A stretch of 64,000 nucleotides of DNA from JACPPO01 sp965262505 (GCA_965262505.1 CBDHFM010000030.1:3534001-3598000); one strand, 5' to 3'; shown: positions 1 through 8,153, numbered from the stretch's first letter. The notes: generated from the letters alone by a model not told the origin. Translations and numbers: made by a program.

Positions 1-399
1 CGGCAGCGGGTAGCGCCCCCCGGGCACGTAGCAGCCAACGCGATCGAGCGGGACGATTCGCTGCTCCACAGTGACGCCCGGCGCGATACGTGCGCGCCAG
101 CCGCGCGGCACCTGGCGCCGCGCGACGACGCGGATATTACGGGCGGCGGCCCTGATGGCGGCGCGCACCGTTCGCGGAACCCGCGCGGCCGCCGCGCGCA
201 TCTCGGCTCGGGTGACTTCGACCGGGCCGTCGAGCGGATCGAACTGGCGCGCGTACTTGAGGAAGGCCCTGTCGCCGTCTCGACGCACCGCCGCCACGAT
301 CGTCGCTACGCGGCGCTCGGCGGTCGAGTCGCCCGTGCGCGCCGGTGCCAGCAGCGCCCGAACAGCCCGCCGATTGGTCGCGTCAACGATTCTCAGCAC
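1..399 (-). CDS. hisD: Histidinol dehydrogenase, N-terminal part
   Basis: Reading the minus strand from a GTG at 399 gives an open frame of 133 codons that runs off the window edge. It begins LRIVDATNRRAVRALL and contains RDGDRAFLKYARQFDP, a pattern typical of the HisD N-terminus. HisD catalyses the last two oxidations from histidinol to histidine in the cytoplasm. The gene follows hisG by 60 nt on the same strand, so it is probably the third gene of a hisI-hisG-hisD operon. The zinc and active-site residues lie beyond the window and cannot be checked. The GTG start is inferred from family alignment. Confidence 0.85.
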   Translation of the reverse strand, partial: MLRIVDATNRRAVRALLAPARTGDSTAERRVATIVAAVRRDGDRAFLKYARQFDPLDGPVEVTRAEMRAAAARVPRTVRAAIRAAARNIRVVARRQVPRGWRARIAPGVTVEQRIVPLDRVGCYVPGGRYPLP

Positions 400-417
400 C
401 GATGGTCACTCCCGAGG

Positions 418-456
418 CCAAATCCCAAACCCCAAATCCCAAAGCCCAGCACCGAA
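418..456. repeat. TCCCAAATCCCAA-type intergenic repeat
   Basis: The short hisG-hisD gap is filled by repeats of TCCCAAA/CCCCAAA units (G-rich on the coding strand). The same motif occurs at 13151-13236. It looks like a dispersed intergenic repeat family; no function is evident. Confidence 0.6.
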
Positions 457-459
457 AGC

Positions 460-1347
460 CTAGACAACTATCTTGTTGAGCGGATACTCGACGATCCCTT
501 CGCCTCCAGCCGCCTTGACCTTGGGAATCAGATCGCGGACCGTCCGCTCCTCGAGGATGGTATTGACGGCTACCCACTCAGCGTCGCTCAGGGGCGAAAT
601 CGTGGGCCGCTGCAGCGCCGGCAGCAGCGCCAGAATCTTGTCGAGATCGGTACGGCGCACGTTGAGCATGAGCCCCACGCGGCCCTGTGCTTCGATCGCC
701 GCACACAGCAGCAGGGCGATGTTGTCGATCTTCGTGCGTTTCCCTGGATCGGCCAGCGCCGTGTCGTTGGCAATTAGCTGGGTGTTCGACTCCATGATGG
801 TGTCGAGGATGCGGAGCCGATTCGCGCGCAGCGTGGATCCTGTTTCCGTGGCTTCGACGATGGCGTCAGCGAGCACCGGCGGTTTGACTTCGGTGGCGCC
901 CCAGGAGAACTCCACGTTGACCTGGAGGCCGAGCCGGTCGAAATACGCCTTCGTGACGCGCACCAATTCAGTCGCGATCGTCGCGTCCGCGAAGTCCTTC
1001 GGCGATTTGAAGCGAGAGTCTTCCGGCGCCGCGAGAACCCACCGCACCTTGCCGAAGCTCTGCTTCGCGTAGACGAGATCGGCGACGCTCGTCAGCGGAT
1101 GCTTGACGGCGCCGCCGAGCTTGTGTTCGGCGATCCAATCCTGGCCTGTCAATCCGGCATCGAGCACGCCGTCGCAGACGTATCGCGCCATTTCCTGAGC
1201 GCGAATCAGCATGCACTCGACGTCCGGATCGTCGATGGTCGGGAAGTACGACCGTGAGCTGACGCGGATGTTGAAGCCTGCGCGCGCAAACAGTTGGATC
1301 GTCGCGTCCTGCAGCGAGCCCTTCGGGATGCCTAGTTTGAGCTTCAT
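460..1347 (-). CDS. hisG: ATP phosphoribosyltransferase (long form)
   Basis: HisG catalyses the first step of histidine synthesis, joining ATP and PRPP to give phosphoribosyl-ATP in the cytosol. The 295-residue protein starts MKLKLGIPKGSLQD and carries the DAGLTGQDWIAE stretch typical of the catalytic domain. Its length and C-terminal region (ending VEYPLNKIVV) fit the long form with the regulatory HisG_C domain, which is normally feedback-inhibited by histidine. The ATG at 1347 is preferred over the upstream in-frame start because it overlaps the hisI stop as ATGA, which suggests translational coupling. It lies in an operon behind a histidine leader peptide. Confidence 0.95.
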   Translation of the reverse strand: MKLKLGIPKGSLQDATIQLFARAGFNIRVSSRSYFPTIDDPDVECMLIRAQEMARYVCDGVLDAGLTGQDWIAEHKLGGAVKHPLTSVADLVYAKQSFGKVRWVLAAPEDSRFKSPKDFADATIATELVRVTKAYFDRLGLQVNVEFSWGATEVKPPVLADAIVEATETGSTLRANRLRILDTIMESNTQLIANDTALADPGKRTKIDNIALLLCAAIEAQGRVGLMLNVRRTDLDKILALLPALQRPTISPLSDAEWVAVNTILEERTVRDLIPKVKAAGGEGIVEYPLNKIVV

Positions 1348-1673
1348 GGGATCGTCACGCCCTCCGCGCGCTGAAAGAAGCAGGTCCGTTCGCCGGTGTG
1401 GCACACGTTGCCGTCGCCCTGCCGTTCGGCCTTGACGAGCACGGTGTCCTCGTCGCAGTCGATCAGAATGTCACGAACCGCGAGCCGGTTGCCCGACGTC
1501 TCGCCTTTGGTCCACAGCGCATTGCGCGTGCGGCTGAAGAACGTCACGTAGCCCGTGCGCTGCGTGACGTCCCATGCCTCCTGGTTCATGAAGCCCACCA
1601 TCAGCACCTCGCCGCTGACATGGTCCTGCACGACCGCGGGAATCAGTCCGTCAAGTTTGGAAAAGTCCATCAT
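1344..1673 (-). CDS. hisI: Phosphoribosyl-AMP cyclohydrolase
   Basis: This is the monofunctional HisI type, about 109 residues, which opens the adenine ring of phosphoribosyl-AMP. It has the family motifs VGFMNQEAW, FFSRTRNALWTKGETSGN and DCDEDTVLVKAE. The conserved Cys residues (DCDED, and NVCHTG...CFF) are the expected zinc ligands. There is no fused HisE domain. The start is MMDFSKLDG (1673, or 1670); upstream residues in the open frame would read through the terminator hairpin and are rejected. It is the first gene after the his leader and overlaps hisG by four nucleotides. Confidence 0.93.
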   Translation of the reverse strand: MMDFSKLDGLIPAVVQDHVSGEVLMVGFMNQEAWDVTQRTGYVTFFSRTRNALWTKGETSGNRLAVRDILIDCDEDTVLVKAERQGDGNVCHTGERTCFFQRAEGVTIP

Positions 1674-1697
1674 TCTGCGTTCCGTGTTCCGTACAAC

Positions 1698-1725
1698 AAA
1701 AAACCCCGCCACTCGTCCGGCGGGG
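1698..1725 (-). terminator. Intrinsic terminator of the his attenuator
   Basis: On the minus strand CCCCGCC, an 8-nt loop, GGCGGGG and then TTTTTT form a textbook intrinsic terminator. It lies between the leader peptide (stop at 1771) and hisI (start 1673), so it cannot serve as an ordinary end-of-gene terminator for any known upstream gene. Its placement fits transcription attenuation. Confidence 0.85.
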
Positions 1726-1770
1726 CTGCATGCGTGTCGGCTGTCTCTTGGGGTTCTTGCTCTCAGTCCC

Positions 1771-1842
1771 TCAGCGCGCGCAGTCCTGCCGAACGGCCGG
1801 ATGGCCGTGGTGATGGTGCGCGTGATGGAGGAGGCTGAACAT
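1771..1842 (-). CDS. hisL: His operon leader peptide (attenuator)
   Basis: A 23-codon ORF (ATG at 1842, TGA at 1771-1773) encodes a peptide with seven histidines in nine residues (HHAHHHHGH). It is followed about 45 nt later by an intrinsic terminator and then by hisI. This matches the architecture of classic amino-acid attenuators: stalling at His codons when charged His-tRNA is scarce would favour an antiterminator and expression of hisIGD. The ribosome binding site is not obvious. A possible promoter lies just upstream (TTGCGC, then GATAGC). Leader peptides are best known from Gammaproteobacteria, so this occurrence is worth noting. Confidence 0.85.
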   Translation of the reverse strand: MFSLLHHAHHHHGHPAVRQDCAR

Positions 1843-1913
1843 CTGAAGTCAGAAGGCTATCAAAAAGGACCACTCCGGCGCAAGCCGCGAGTGGTATGTT
1901 AAGCCGCCTTTCC

Positions 1914-3143
1914 ATGAGACGCCTTCTCGTGCTCGGTTCGGCCGTGATTGCGATCGCGATCGGCGTCCGCGTTGCCGCGGAAGACTGGCCGCAGTTTCTT
2001 GGTCCCGAGCGGAACGGCGTCTATCGCGGACCGGCTCTCGCGGACACCTGGGGGCCGCAGGGGCCGAAGGTCGTCTGGCGCTCGTCGGTCGGCCAGGGAT
2101 TCAGCGGCCCCGTTGTCGTCCAGGGGCACGTCATCCTGTTTCATCGCATCCGGGATCAGGAGATCGTGGACGCGATCGACCCGCGGACCGGCGCCGCCCA
2201 GTGGCGATACACCTACCCCTCCTCCTATCGGGATGATTTCGGCTTCGACGAAGGCCCGCGCGCGGTTCCCGTCGTTGCAGGCGGCATCGTCTACACGTTT
2301 GGCGCGCAGGGGCAGCTCCACGCGATCGACCTGGAGACGGGTACGCGCATCTGGAGTATGGACACCATGCAGCGTTTCGGTGTCGCCAAAGGGTTCTTCG
2401 GCGCTGCGGGTTCGCCGTTGGTTGAAGATGGCCGCGTGTTGGCGAACATCGGTGGGCCGGAGGCCGGCATCGTCGCATTCGAGGCGAAGACGGGCGAAGT
2501 CCTCTGGACCGCCACCGGGGATGGGGCGAGCTATTCGTCGGCGGTGGGGGCGACCATTGCGGGACGCCGCCATGCGATCTTCCTGACGCGTGCGGGTCTC
2601 GTGGGCCTGGATCCCGAAACGGGGCAGGTGCGGTTCGAGCGTCCCTGGCGAGCGCGGTCGGCGTCCTCCGTCAACGTGGCAACGCCGCTCGTCATCGGCG
2701 ACCAGATCTTCGTGTCGGCCGAATACGGACCGGGCGCGGCGGTGTTGCGCCTCGAGGGGTCCGCGCTCAGCGAACTCTGGGCGTCGAATGACGTGCTTAC
2801 GAATCACTATGCGACCAGCGTCTACAGGGACGGATTTCTCTACGGCTTCCACGGGCGTCAGGAGTTTGGCCCGAGCTTCCGGGCTGTCGAGCTCCGCACC
2901 GGCGAGGTGCGATGGAGCCAGGACCAGTTCCGCGGGGGAACGGTGACGCTGGCGGGGGATCGGCTGGTGATTCTGCGCGAGAGGGGTCAGCTGATCGTGG
3001 CGGATGCGTCGCCGGATGCCTACCGGCCACTTGCCCGTGCGCAGATCCTGACCGGGACCGTACGCGCGTATCCCGCGTTGTCGGACGGGTTCCTGTTCGC
3101 GCGCAACGACGATACCTTGATCTGTCTGGACCTGCGGCCGTGA
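1914..3143 (+). CDS. Secreted PQQ-type (BamB-like) beta-propeller protein
   Basis: About 409 residues. The start MRRLLVLGSAVIAIAIG gives a clean signal peptide, followed by EDWPQFLGPERNGVY, a phrase common in PQQ-like quinoprotein-repeat proteins of Acidobacteriota and Planctomycetes. Repeats such as DPRTGAAQWRY, DLETGTRIWSM, EAKTGEVLWTA and ELRTGEVRWSQ mark propeller blades. No calcium/PQQ site or dehydrogenase domain can be assigned, so it is probably a structural or binding propeller in the periplasm. It is divergent from the his leader, and the next gene starts 3 nt after its stop, so the two are probably co-transcribed. Confidence 0.75.
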   Translation: MRRLLVLGSAVIAIAIGVRVAAEDWPQFLGPERNGVYRGPALADTWGPQGPKVVWRSSVGQGFSGPVVVQGHVILFHRIRDQEIVDAIDPRTGAAQWRYTYPSSYRDDFGFDEGPRAVPVVAGGIVYTFGAQGQLHAIDLETGTRIWSMDTMQRFGVAKGFFGAAGSPLVEDGRVLANIGGPEAGIVAFEAKTGEVLWTATGDGASYSSAVGATIAGRRHAIFLTRAGLVGLDPETGQVRFERPWRARSASSVNVATPLVIGDQIFVSAEYGPGAAVLRLEGSALSELWASNDVLTNHYATSVYRDGFLYGFHGRQEFGPSFRAVELRTGEVRWSQDQFRGGTVTLAGDRLVILRERGQLIVADASPDAYRPLARAQILTGTVRAYPALSDGFLFARNDDTLICLDLRP

Positions 3144-3145
3144 CT

Positions 3146-3838
3146 ATGTCCGAGGAACTTCAGTTCAAAGGACTTCGCCTGCGACTGGTTCCGCTATGTG
3201 CGATTGCGACGTTGACGGTGGCTACGACTGTAGCTGTCGAGGCGCCGCTCGCGGCGCAGCAGCCCCTGGGGCAGCCTCGGGAGCAGCCTAGCGCCATACT
3301 CGACGGCGCCGTCGCCGATTTCGAGGGTGGCCGCATCGCTGAGTCTGCTGCGGGATTCGACAGGCTGATCGAGGTGTCCCCGTCGATCGCGGCGCAGCTC
3401 TGGCAGCGCGGCATCACGCTGTACTACGCCGGACGGTACGCCGATTGCCGCGCGCAGTTCGAGCTGCACCGTACCGTCAACCCCGCCGACGTCGAAAATG
3501 CCGCGTGGCATTTTCTCTGTGTTGCGCGCGCCGAGTCCGCCGCGAAGGCGCGGGCGGCGCTCCTCCCAGTCGGGCCGGACGCGCGCGTGCCGATGCGGCA
3601 GATCTACGACATGTTTCGCGGCGCGTTGGAGCCTGAGCAGGTGTTGGAGGCGGCGGGATCGCAGGCGTCCGCGCAGTTCTACGCGCAGCTGTACGTCGGG
3701 CTCTATTTCGAAGCGTTAGGGGACGACAGGCAAGCGCTCGAGCACATCATGGCGGCGGCCGCCGACCGGTTTGCCATCGAGGGCGGCTACATGCATACCG
3801 TCGCGGCGGTCCATCTGGGGATCCTGCGCCGGCGGTAG
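3146..3838 (+). CDS. Secreted TPR-type protein of unknown function
   Basis: About 230 residues from ATG 3146, directly after the propeller gene stop. An N-terminal hydrophobic stretch (LVPLCAIATLTVATTVAV...AAQQ) predicts export. The rest is helical with TPR-like repeats (GAVADFEGGRIAESAAGFDRLIE; ALGDDRQALEHIMAAA), similar in organisation to NlpI-type proteins but without a clear lipobox. TPRs usually mediate protein contacts; no partner is evident beyond the adjacent propeller protein. Start choice is uncertain because the frame is open upstream. Confidence 0.6.
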   Translation: MSEELQFKGLRLRLVPLCAIATLTVATTVAVEAPLAAQQPLGQPREQPSAILDGAVADFEGGRIAESAAGFDRLIEVSPSIAAQLWQRGITLYYAGRYADCRAQFELHRTVNPADVENAAWHFLCVARAESAAKARAALLPVGPDARVPMRQIYDMFRGALEPEQVLEAAGSQASAQFYAQLYVGLYFEALGDDRQALEHIMAAAADRFAIEGGYMHTVAAVHLGILRRR

Positions 3839-4080
3839 CATCCGCGGCCGCTAGTTCGCCCCCCGCGCGGTCATCACCTCGCTCCGTTTCAATTCGTGGC
3901 CTGCCTCGTACCGCTCCTCCGCCCCGTTGACTTCTGCCCCTGCAATACGTTTGACGAGCTGACGCCGCCGGGCATCCTCGTCAACCTGACCGTGCCATTC
4001 CGAAGTACATATCTGTAATCACTGCTACATTTCTGACGCTCAGACAAATGGCAATCGCGGGGGGTATCGGGAAAAAGGCA

Positions 4081-4095
4081 CGGCACACTCGTTGC
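4081..4095 (+). promoter_or_regulatory. Sigma-54-type promoter
   Basis: CGGCACACTCGTTGCT matches the -24/-12 consensus, with GG (4082-4083) and GC (4094-4095) separated by exactly 10 nt. The predicted start is about 4107, some 40 nt before the ATG at 4149. No enhancer-binding protein gene is nearby. Confidence 0.5.
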
Positions 4096-4148
4096 TTGAA
4101 AAATGAGGTGCCGGTACCTGGTGTGGCAGTGAGAGAAGGACAAAACCG

Positions 4149-4352
4149 ATGACTGACGCCCGCACGCAGTTGGACTCGGAGACGGCTGAACGCGCCGCGC
4201 TTTCGGCCGGGACTTGGGACTGTCGCTGTATGACCCGCGAATACCCCCGCCTTGATCCAGCCTGCCCGCAACACAACATGCTCTGTGCCGGGCATCCGAA
4301 CACCGTGGCGGTAGGCGAGAGCGAGGGGTTGCCGCTGACCAGTGTCGCCTAG
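4149..4352 (+). CDS. Small Cys-containing ORF behind a sigma-54-like promoter
   Basis: 67 residues, beginning MTDARTQLDSETAERA, with cysteines in WDCRC, PAC and MLC. A purine-rich ribosome site (GAGAGAAGGA) lies about 8 nt before the ATG, and a sigma-54-like promoter sits just upstream. I do not recognise a family. There is no signal peptide or membrane segment. It could be a small regulatory or stress peptide, or a modified-peptide precursor, but no modification gene is adjacent. The rest of the 3839-4382 gap shows nothing else supportable. Coding status is uncertain. Confidence 0.3.
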   Translation: MTDARTQLDSETAERAALSAGTWDCRCMTREYPRLDPACPQHNMLCAGHPNTVAVGESEGLPLTSVA

Positions 4353-4382
4353 GCGCTCCCGACACCAGCTGAATACACGCGC

Positions 4383-5990
4383 TTACCTGTTGGAGGCCAA
4401 TCGCGTCCAATACTCCCACGCGGCCGGGTTGGGAGGGTTCGCCGAAGGCTGTGATCCTTCCAGGTAGCTCACGTTACCGCCGAGCGATAACGCCATATGT
4501 TGAATCAGCGCGTTCATACGCATGTCGTACGCGCGGCTGACCAGAGCAGGTAGCGATGTCTCGACAACGGCGATTCCATGGTCAAGCAGAAGGGCAGCGC
4601 CCTTGTTGCCGAGCACCCCGGCCAGAGCCTGGCCGAGTTCGGGGGTGCTGATGCAATGGGCGCAGCCGACGGGAGACCGATACCCTCCCGTGTACGTGCG
4701 GATGTCGTAGACGGGCAGGCCATCACCGATGAAATTCGTACCGAGCATTACCGGGCGCAGCGGCACCGAACTCATGCCGAAAGAGACGAGCTCGGGAGTG
4801 TGCGCGTGCACGATGGCCATCACGTCCGGACGGGCCTTGTAAATTTCGCCGTGAATGAAAATTTCTGAAAATTGCGCCTTGTCGGTGGGCACGGCGGCCT
4901 TGCTGTCGAGATCGTTCTCGAGCATATCGGTGGCCGTGATGCTGCCAGGCGATTTGTCGGTCGAGATGTAATAGTGATTGGGATTTGTGCGGCTGCGCGC
5001 GCTGACGTGTCCGTAGGCGCCCGGAATGATACCGGCTTCGGTGGTGGAGAGGATCCGGCTGGCCAGGACGATCTCGTCAATGAGCGCCCTGTCGGGATTT
5101 CCGTCGGGCGGTGCAACGGGCGCGGCACTCCTTGGTTCGCGGCTTTCGCGGGCGAGTTCGGCGGTGGCCAGAAACTTCCAGTAGTTCCAGGGACGGCCGC
5201 CAGGGGCATTGGCATTACCCCTGCCGCCTCCGCCTCTTCCCCCGGCGGCTTGCGCCCCTCCTTGCGCAGCGGCTGCCGGGCGCGGCGTGAAATCCAGGTA
5301 CGTGATCGCTCCACCAAGCGACGCCGCCATCAGCTGGGTGCGCATGCTTTCGCGGAGGCCATTCGCGGAGTTGACCACACCATCAATGGTCGAACTTACG
5401 ATCACGGCCCCGCGACCCTGCAGCAGGAGCGTACTTCTCTGTCCAAGCGCTTGCGCGAGCGAGCGTCCGAGCGCGGGAGTGGAGACGAGTCCGCGTTGCC
5501 CACCGTTGAACGTCCGAATGTCCACAACCGGAGGCGGGTTGTCGCCATGCACCGGCACGGAACTCACGCTGAAGGCGACGAATTCCGGAGTCTCCGCCGT
5601 CACGATCGCCATCACGTCCGGCCTCGCCCGATAGATTTCGGCGTCGATAAAGCGCTCCGCATAGAGTCCCGGCTGGCTTCCGTCGACGGGGTTGCCGTCC
5701 AGATCGCTTTCGTAGATGTCTGTGGCCGTGACCAGCCCAGCCGCCATGTTCCGAGCGATGAAGAAGTGGCTGGGATTGGTTCGGCTGCGATAGCTGACAT
5801 GTCCGTAGACATTCAGGACGCCCATGTCTGGAGCTACCAGCATGCGGTTGGCAAGAACCAGGTCGCTGATCGTCACCTGGTCCGCAGGACCAGCCGACTG
5901 CGCACGTGTCTGAACGGGCCACGTGCTCCAGAGAAGCAGCGCCGCCAACGCGAGTGGGATTGTGCCGGAAATGCGTGCGCGGATCTTCAT
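4383..5990 (-). CDS. Secreted tandem class II aldolase/adducin-like protein
   Basis: 535 residues with a signal peptide (MKIRARISGTIPLALAALLLW...RAQS) and two class II aldolase/adducin-like domains, roughly residues 40-235 and 305-515, joined by a Gly/Ala-rich linker (GGRGGGGRGN). The C-terminal domain keeps the metal-site signature IVHAHTPEL and LLLDHGIAV. The N-terminal copy has IVTAETPEF and LLLQGRGAV at the same places, so its histidine ligands are gone and it is probably non-catalytic. Cytosolic family members act on sugar phosphates; an exported version would need another substrate, which I cannot name. Its 3' neighbour is the sigma-54 small ORF region, and it stands alone. Confidence 0.75.
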   Translation of the reverse strand: MKIRARISGTIPLALAALLLWSTWPVQTRAQSAGPADQVTISDLVLANRMLVAPDMGVLNVYGHVSYRSRTNPSHFFIARNMAAGLVTATDIYESDLDGNPVDGSQPGLYAERFIDAEIYRARPDVMAIVTAETPEFVAFSVSSVPVHGDNPPPVVDIRTFNGGQRGLVSTPALGRSLAQALGQRSTLLLQGRGAVIVSSTIDGVVNSANGLRESMRTQLMAASLGGAITYLDFTPRPAAAAQGGAQAAGGRGGGGRGNANAPGGRPWNYWKFLATAELARESREPRSAAPVAPPDGNPDRALIDEIVLASRILSTTEAGIIPGAYGHVSARSRTNPNHYYISTDKSPGSITATDMLENDLDSKAAVPTDKAQFSEIFIHGEIYKARPDVMAIVHAHTPELVSFGMSSVPLRPVMLGTNFIGDGLPVYDIRTYTGGYRSPVGCAHCISTPELGQALAGVLGNKGAALLLDHGIAVVETSLPALVSRAYDMRMNALIQHMALSLGGNVSYLEGSQPSANPPNPAAWEYWTRLASNR

Positions 5991-6139
5991 GTCGGTCCAA
6001 CCTCCGGTAAAGGCGTATGTACCCTCGGGGCTCCGGGAATGTCGATCTTGCTCTGGACGGCCATGACGGCTGGCCTCAGCCTACTAGGAAACGAACTCCC
6101 AAGGAAGTGAGGGAAGCATACACAACCAGGGGCCTTCCG

Positions 6140-6595
6140 CTACGTTTCGGGGAGGCCGTTGATATCGCCGATCGTTTCCGCCTCGCGCGCGATCATCACC
6201 TCCGTGGACTTGATAATCGCCAGCGCGAGCTGGCCGCGTTTCAGTTTCAGCTCGTCGATGGCATCCCGTGTGATGACCGCCGTCAGTCTCTGGTCGCCAA
6301 TCCGCAGCCGGACCTGGGCGAGCAGTCCTTCCACGCGGACCTCTTCGACGACCCCGTGGAGCTGGTTCCTTCCGCTGATGGCGACGACCACGCCCGTTGC
6401 CCGTGTGGCCCGCCGCGACTGGGAAGGCACGCGTCCCTGCGCCGCCAGGAGGCGATCCACTTCGGTCTCCGCTATCCGGTGATGACCGCCGCTCGTGCGG
6501 ACCGAGCGGACCAAGCCCTTGTAGATCCACTGCTTGAACGTCGAGTAGCTGACCCCTAGCCTCTCCGCGGCGGTCCGGACCGTGAGCAGTGCCAT
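6140..6595 (-). CDS. Molybdate-responsive regulator (HTH plus Mop/TOBE domain)
   Basis: 151 residues. The N-terminus (LLTVRTAAERLGVSYSTFKQWIYKGLVRSVRTSGGHHRI) is an excisionase/MerR-type helix-turn-helix. The C-terminus (residues about 68-135, SGRNQLHGVVEEVRVEGLLAQVRLRIG...KRGQLALAIIKSTEVMIA) is a molybdopterin/TOBE domain that binds molybdate or tungstate. It is divergent from modABC with a palindrome in between, so it is probably the local ModE-equivalent repressor. Its DNA-binding domain differs from the LysR-like one of E. coli ModE. Confidence 0.85.
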   Translation of the reverse strand: MALLTVRTAAERLGVSYSTFKQWIYKGLVRSVRTSGGHHRIAETEVDRLLAAQGRVPSQSRRATRATGVVVAISGRNQLHGVVEEVRVEGLLAQVRLRIGDQRLTAVITRDAIDELKLKRGQLALAIIKSTEVMIAREAETIGDINGLPET

Positions 6596-6648
6596 CTACG
6601 GGGCGCCAGGCGCGGCAGCGGCGGGTAGACTGGATGTCCCGATAAATG

Positions 6649-6684
6649 GTATTAATTCGATGTTCATATCGACTCGAATCATAC
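6649..6684. promoter_or_regulatory. Candidate operator between regulator and modA
   Basis: An imperfect inverted repeat (GTATTAATTCGA on one side, TCGAATCATAC on the other, 13-nt centre) lies in the AT-rich divergent gap, ending 7 nt before the modA ATG. It is the obvious binding-site candidate for the molybdate regulator. The modA start lacks a clear ribosome site. Confidence 0.5.
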
Positions 6685-6690
6685 TAAATT

Positions 6691-7485
6691 ATGGATATTG
6701 TGCGCATTGTTTTCTTCGTCTTCGCAACCGGCGCCGGCCTGCTGGCGGCCGGCCAGGGTTCCCGGCCCGCGGCGAACCCGGTCGCGACCGTGCGGGTGGC
6801 GGCCGCGGCCAATCTGAAGTTCGCACTGGACGAAGTGGTAGCTCGGCTGGCCAGGCGGCAGCCGTCCATCCGCGTCGAGACGACGTACGGCTCTTCCGGC
6901 AGCATGCACGCGCAGCTCCGGCAGCGCGCCCCCTACGACGTGTATCTCTCGGCGGATGTCGAGTATCCGCGCGACCTCGTGTCGCGAGGCATAGGGTCGG
7001 ACGGCGATCTGTTCACCTACGCGGTCGGTCGGGTCGTCCTGTGGGTGCCAAACCGCTCGATGCTCGCGATCGAGCGTGACGGGCTCGGCTCGCTCGTGGG
7101 AGCGACGCGCATCGCCATCGCCAATCCACGCCACGCGCCATACGGGAAGGCGGCCGAGGCGGCGCTGCGCAACGATGGCGTCTGGACGAGCGTCAGTGGC
7201 AGGCTGGCGCTCGGGCAGAACGTCGCTCAGGCCGCCCAGTTCGTACAGAGCGGCGCGGCCGACGCGGGCATCATCGCGAAATCGCTCGCCTTCGCGCAGG
7301 CGATGCGCGCCGCCGGTCGATTCTGGGAGATTCCCGAGAACGCGCATCCAACCCTGGCGCAGGGCGGCCTGGTCCTGCCATGGGCCGTGTCGCGCGAGGG
7401 CGCCGTCGGTCTCCGCGACTATCTGCTGAGCGATGAGGGCCGGCAGTTGCTGGCGTCACACGGCTTCGGGCTTCCGGCGAGGTAG
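6691..7485 (+). CDS. modA: Molybdate ABC transporter, substrate-binding protein
   Basis: 264 residues with an N-terminal signal segment (IVRIVFFVFATGAGLLAAG) and the ModA pattern AAANLKFALDEVV...TTYGSSGSMHAQLRQRAPYDVYLSADVEYPRDL, including the Ser/Ser/Ala residues that contact the oxyanion in known ModA proteins. It binds molybdate or tungstate in the periplasm and delivers it to ModB. First gene of modABC; modB starts 6 nt after its stop. Confidence 0.93.
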   Translation: MDIVRIVFFVFATGAGLLAAGQGSRPAANPVATVRVAAAANLKFALDEVVARLARRQPSIRVETTYGSSGSMHAQLRQRAPYDVYLSADVEYPRDLVSRGIGSDGDLFTYAVGRVVLWVPNRSMLAIERDGLGSLVGATRIAIANPRHAPYGKAAEAALRNDGVWTSVSGRLALGQNVAQAAQFVQSGAADAGIIAKSLAFAQAMRAAGRFWEIPENAHPTLAQGGLVLPWAVSREGAVGLRDYLLSDEGRQLLASHGFGLPAR

Positions 7486-7490
7486 GCGCG

Positions 7491-8153
7491 ATGGACTGGG
7501 TGGCGGTCGGCCTCACGCTCAAGCTTGCAGCACTCACAACGCTGGTCCTGGCGGTCCTCGGGCTCCCGCTCGCGTACTGGCTGGCGACCACGAAGCGCGC
7601 CTGGCGGCCCATCGTTGACGCGGCCGTGGCGGTCCCGCTGTTGCTGCCGCCCACGGTGCTCGGGTTCTACTTTCTGGTGGCCACAGGACCGGAGACGCTT
7701 CCCGGTCGACTCTACGCCAGCCTGTTCGGCGGCACCGTCCCGTTCTCCTTCACCGGCGTGCTGCTTGCGTCGGTCCTGTACAACCTCCCGTTCGCCGTCC
7801 GCCCGTTCGCGTCAGGCTTTGCCGCCGTCGATCGGCGACTGATCGAAGCGGCCCGCTGCCTGGGCGCGTCCGCGCCACGCACCTTCGCGACGGTCGTGGT
7901 GCCGCTGTCGTGGCCCGCCGTGCTTGCCGGCCTCGTGCTGGCGTTCGCGCACACCGTCGGCGAGTTCGGGGTCGTGCTGATGGTGGGCGGCAACATCCCC
8001 GGTGTGACCCGCACAATCGCGCTGGCGATCTACGACGACGTGCAGGCGCTGGATTACGCGTCGGCGAATCAGGCGTCCGTCGTGCTACTCATCTTCGCTG
8101 TCAGTGTCCTCGCGGTGACCTACTCGCTGCAGCGCCGCGTCATGCCGTTATGA
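7491..8153 (+). CDS. modB: Molybdate ABC transporter, permease
   Basis: 220 residues with about five membrane segments and the binding-protein-dependent permease motif EAARCLGASAPRTFATVVVPLSWPAVLAG (EAA loop), which contacts ModC. It ends in FAHTVGEFGVVLMVGGNIPGVTRTIALAIYDDVQALDY, highly typical of ModB. Its stop overlaps the modC start as ATGA, so the two are translationally coupled. Confidence 0.95.
   Translation: MDWVAVGLTLKLAALTTLVLAVLGLPLAYWLATTKRAWRPIVDAAVAVPLLLPPTVLGFYFLVATGPETLPGRLYASLFGGTVPFSFTGVLLASVLYNLPFAVRPFASGFAAVDRRLIEAARCLGASAPRTFATVVVPLSWPAVLAGLVLAFAHTVGEFGVVLMVGGNIPGVTRTIALAIYDDVQALDYASANQASVVLLIFAVSVLAVTYSLQRRVMPL

Noticed and set aside
3889..4419. 176-residue minus-strand ORF in the 3.8-4.4 kb gap
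   Set aside because: No ribosome site, no recognisable domain, and it crosses the aldolase 3' end and the sigma-54 region.
4872..6110. 412-residue plus-strand ORF opposite the tandem aldolase gene
   Set aside because: Shadow frame; low-complexity Arg-rich product while the minus strand has clear domains.
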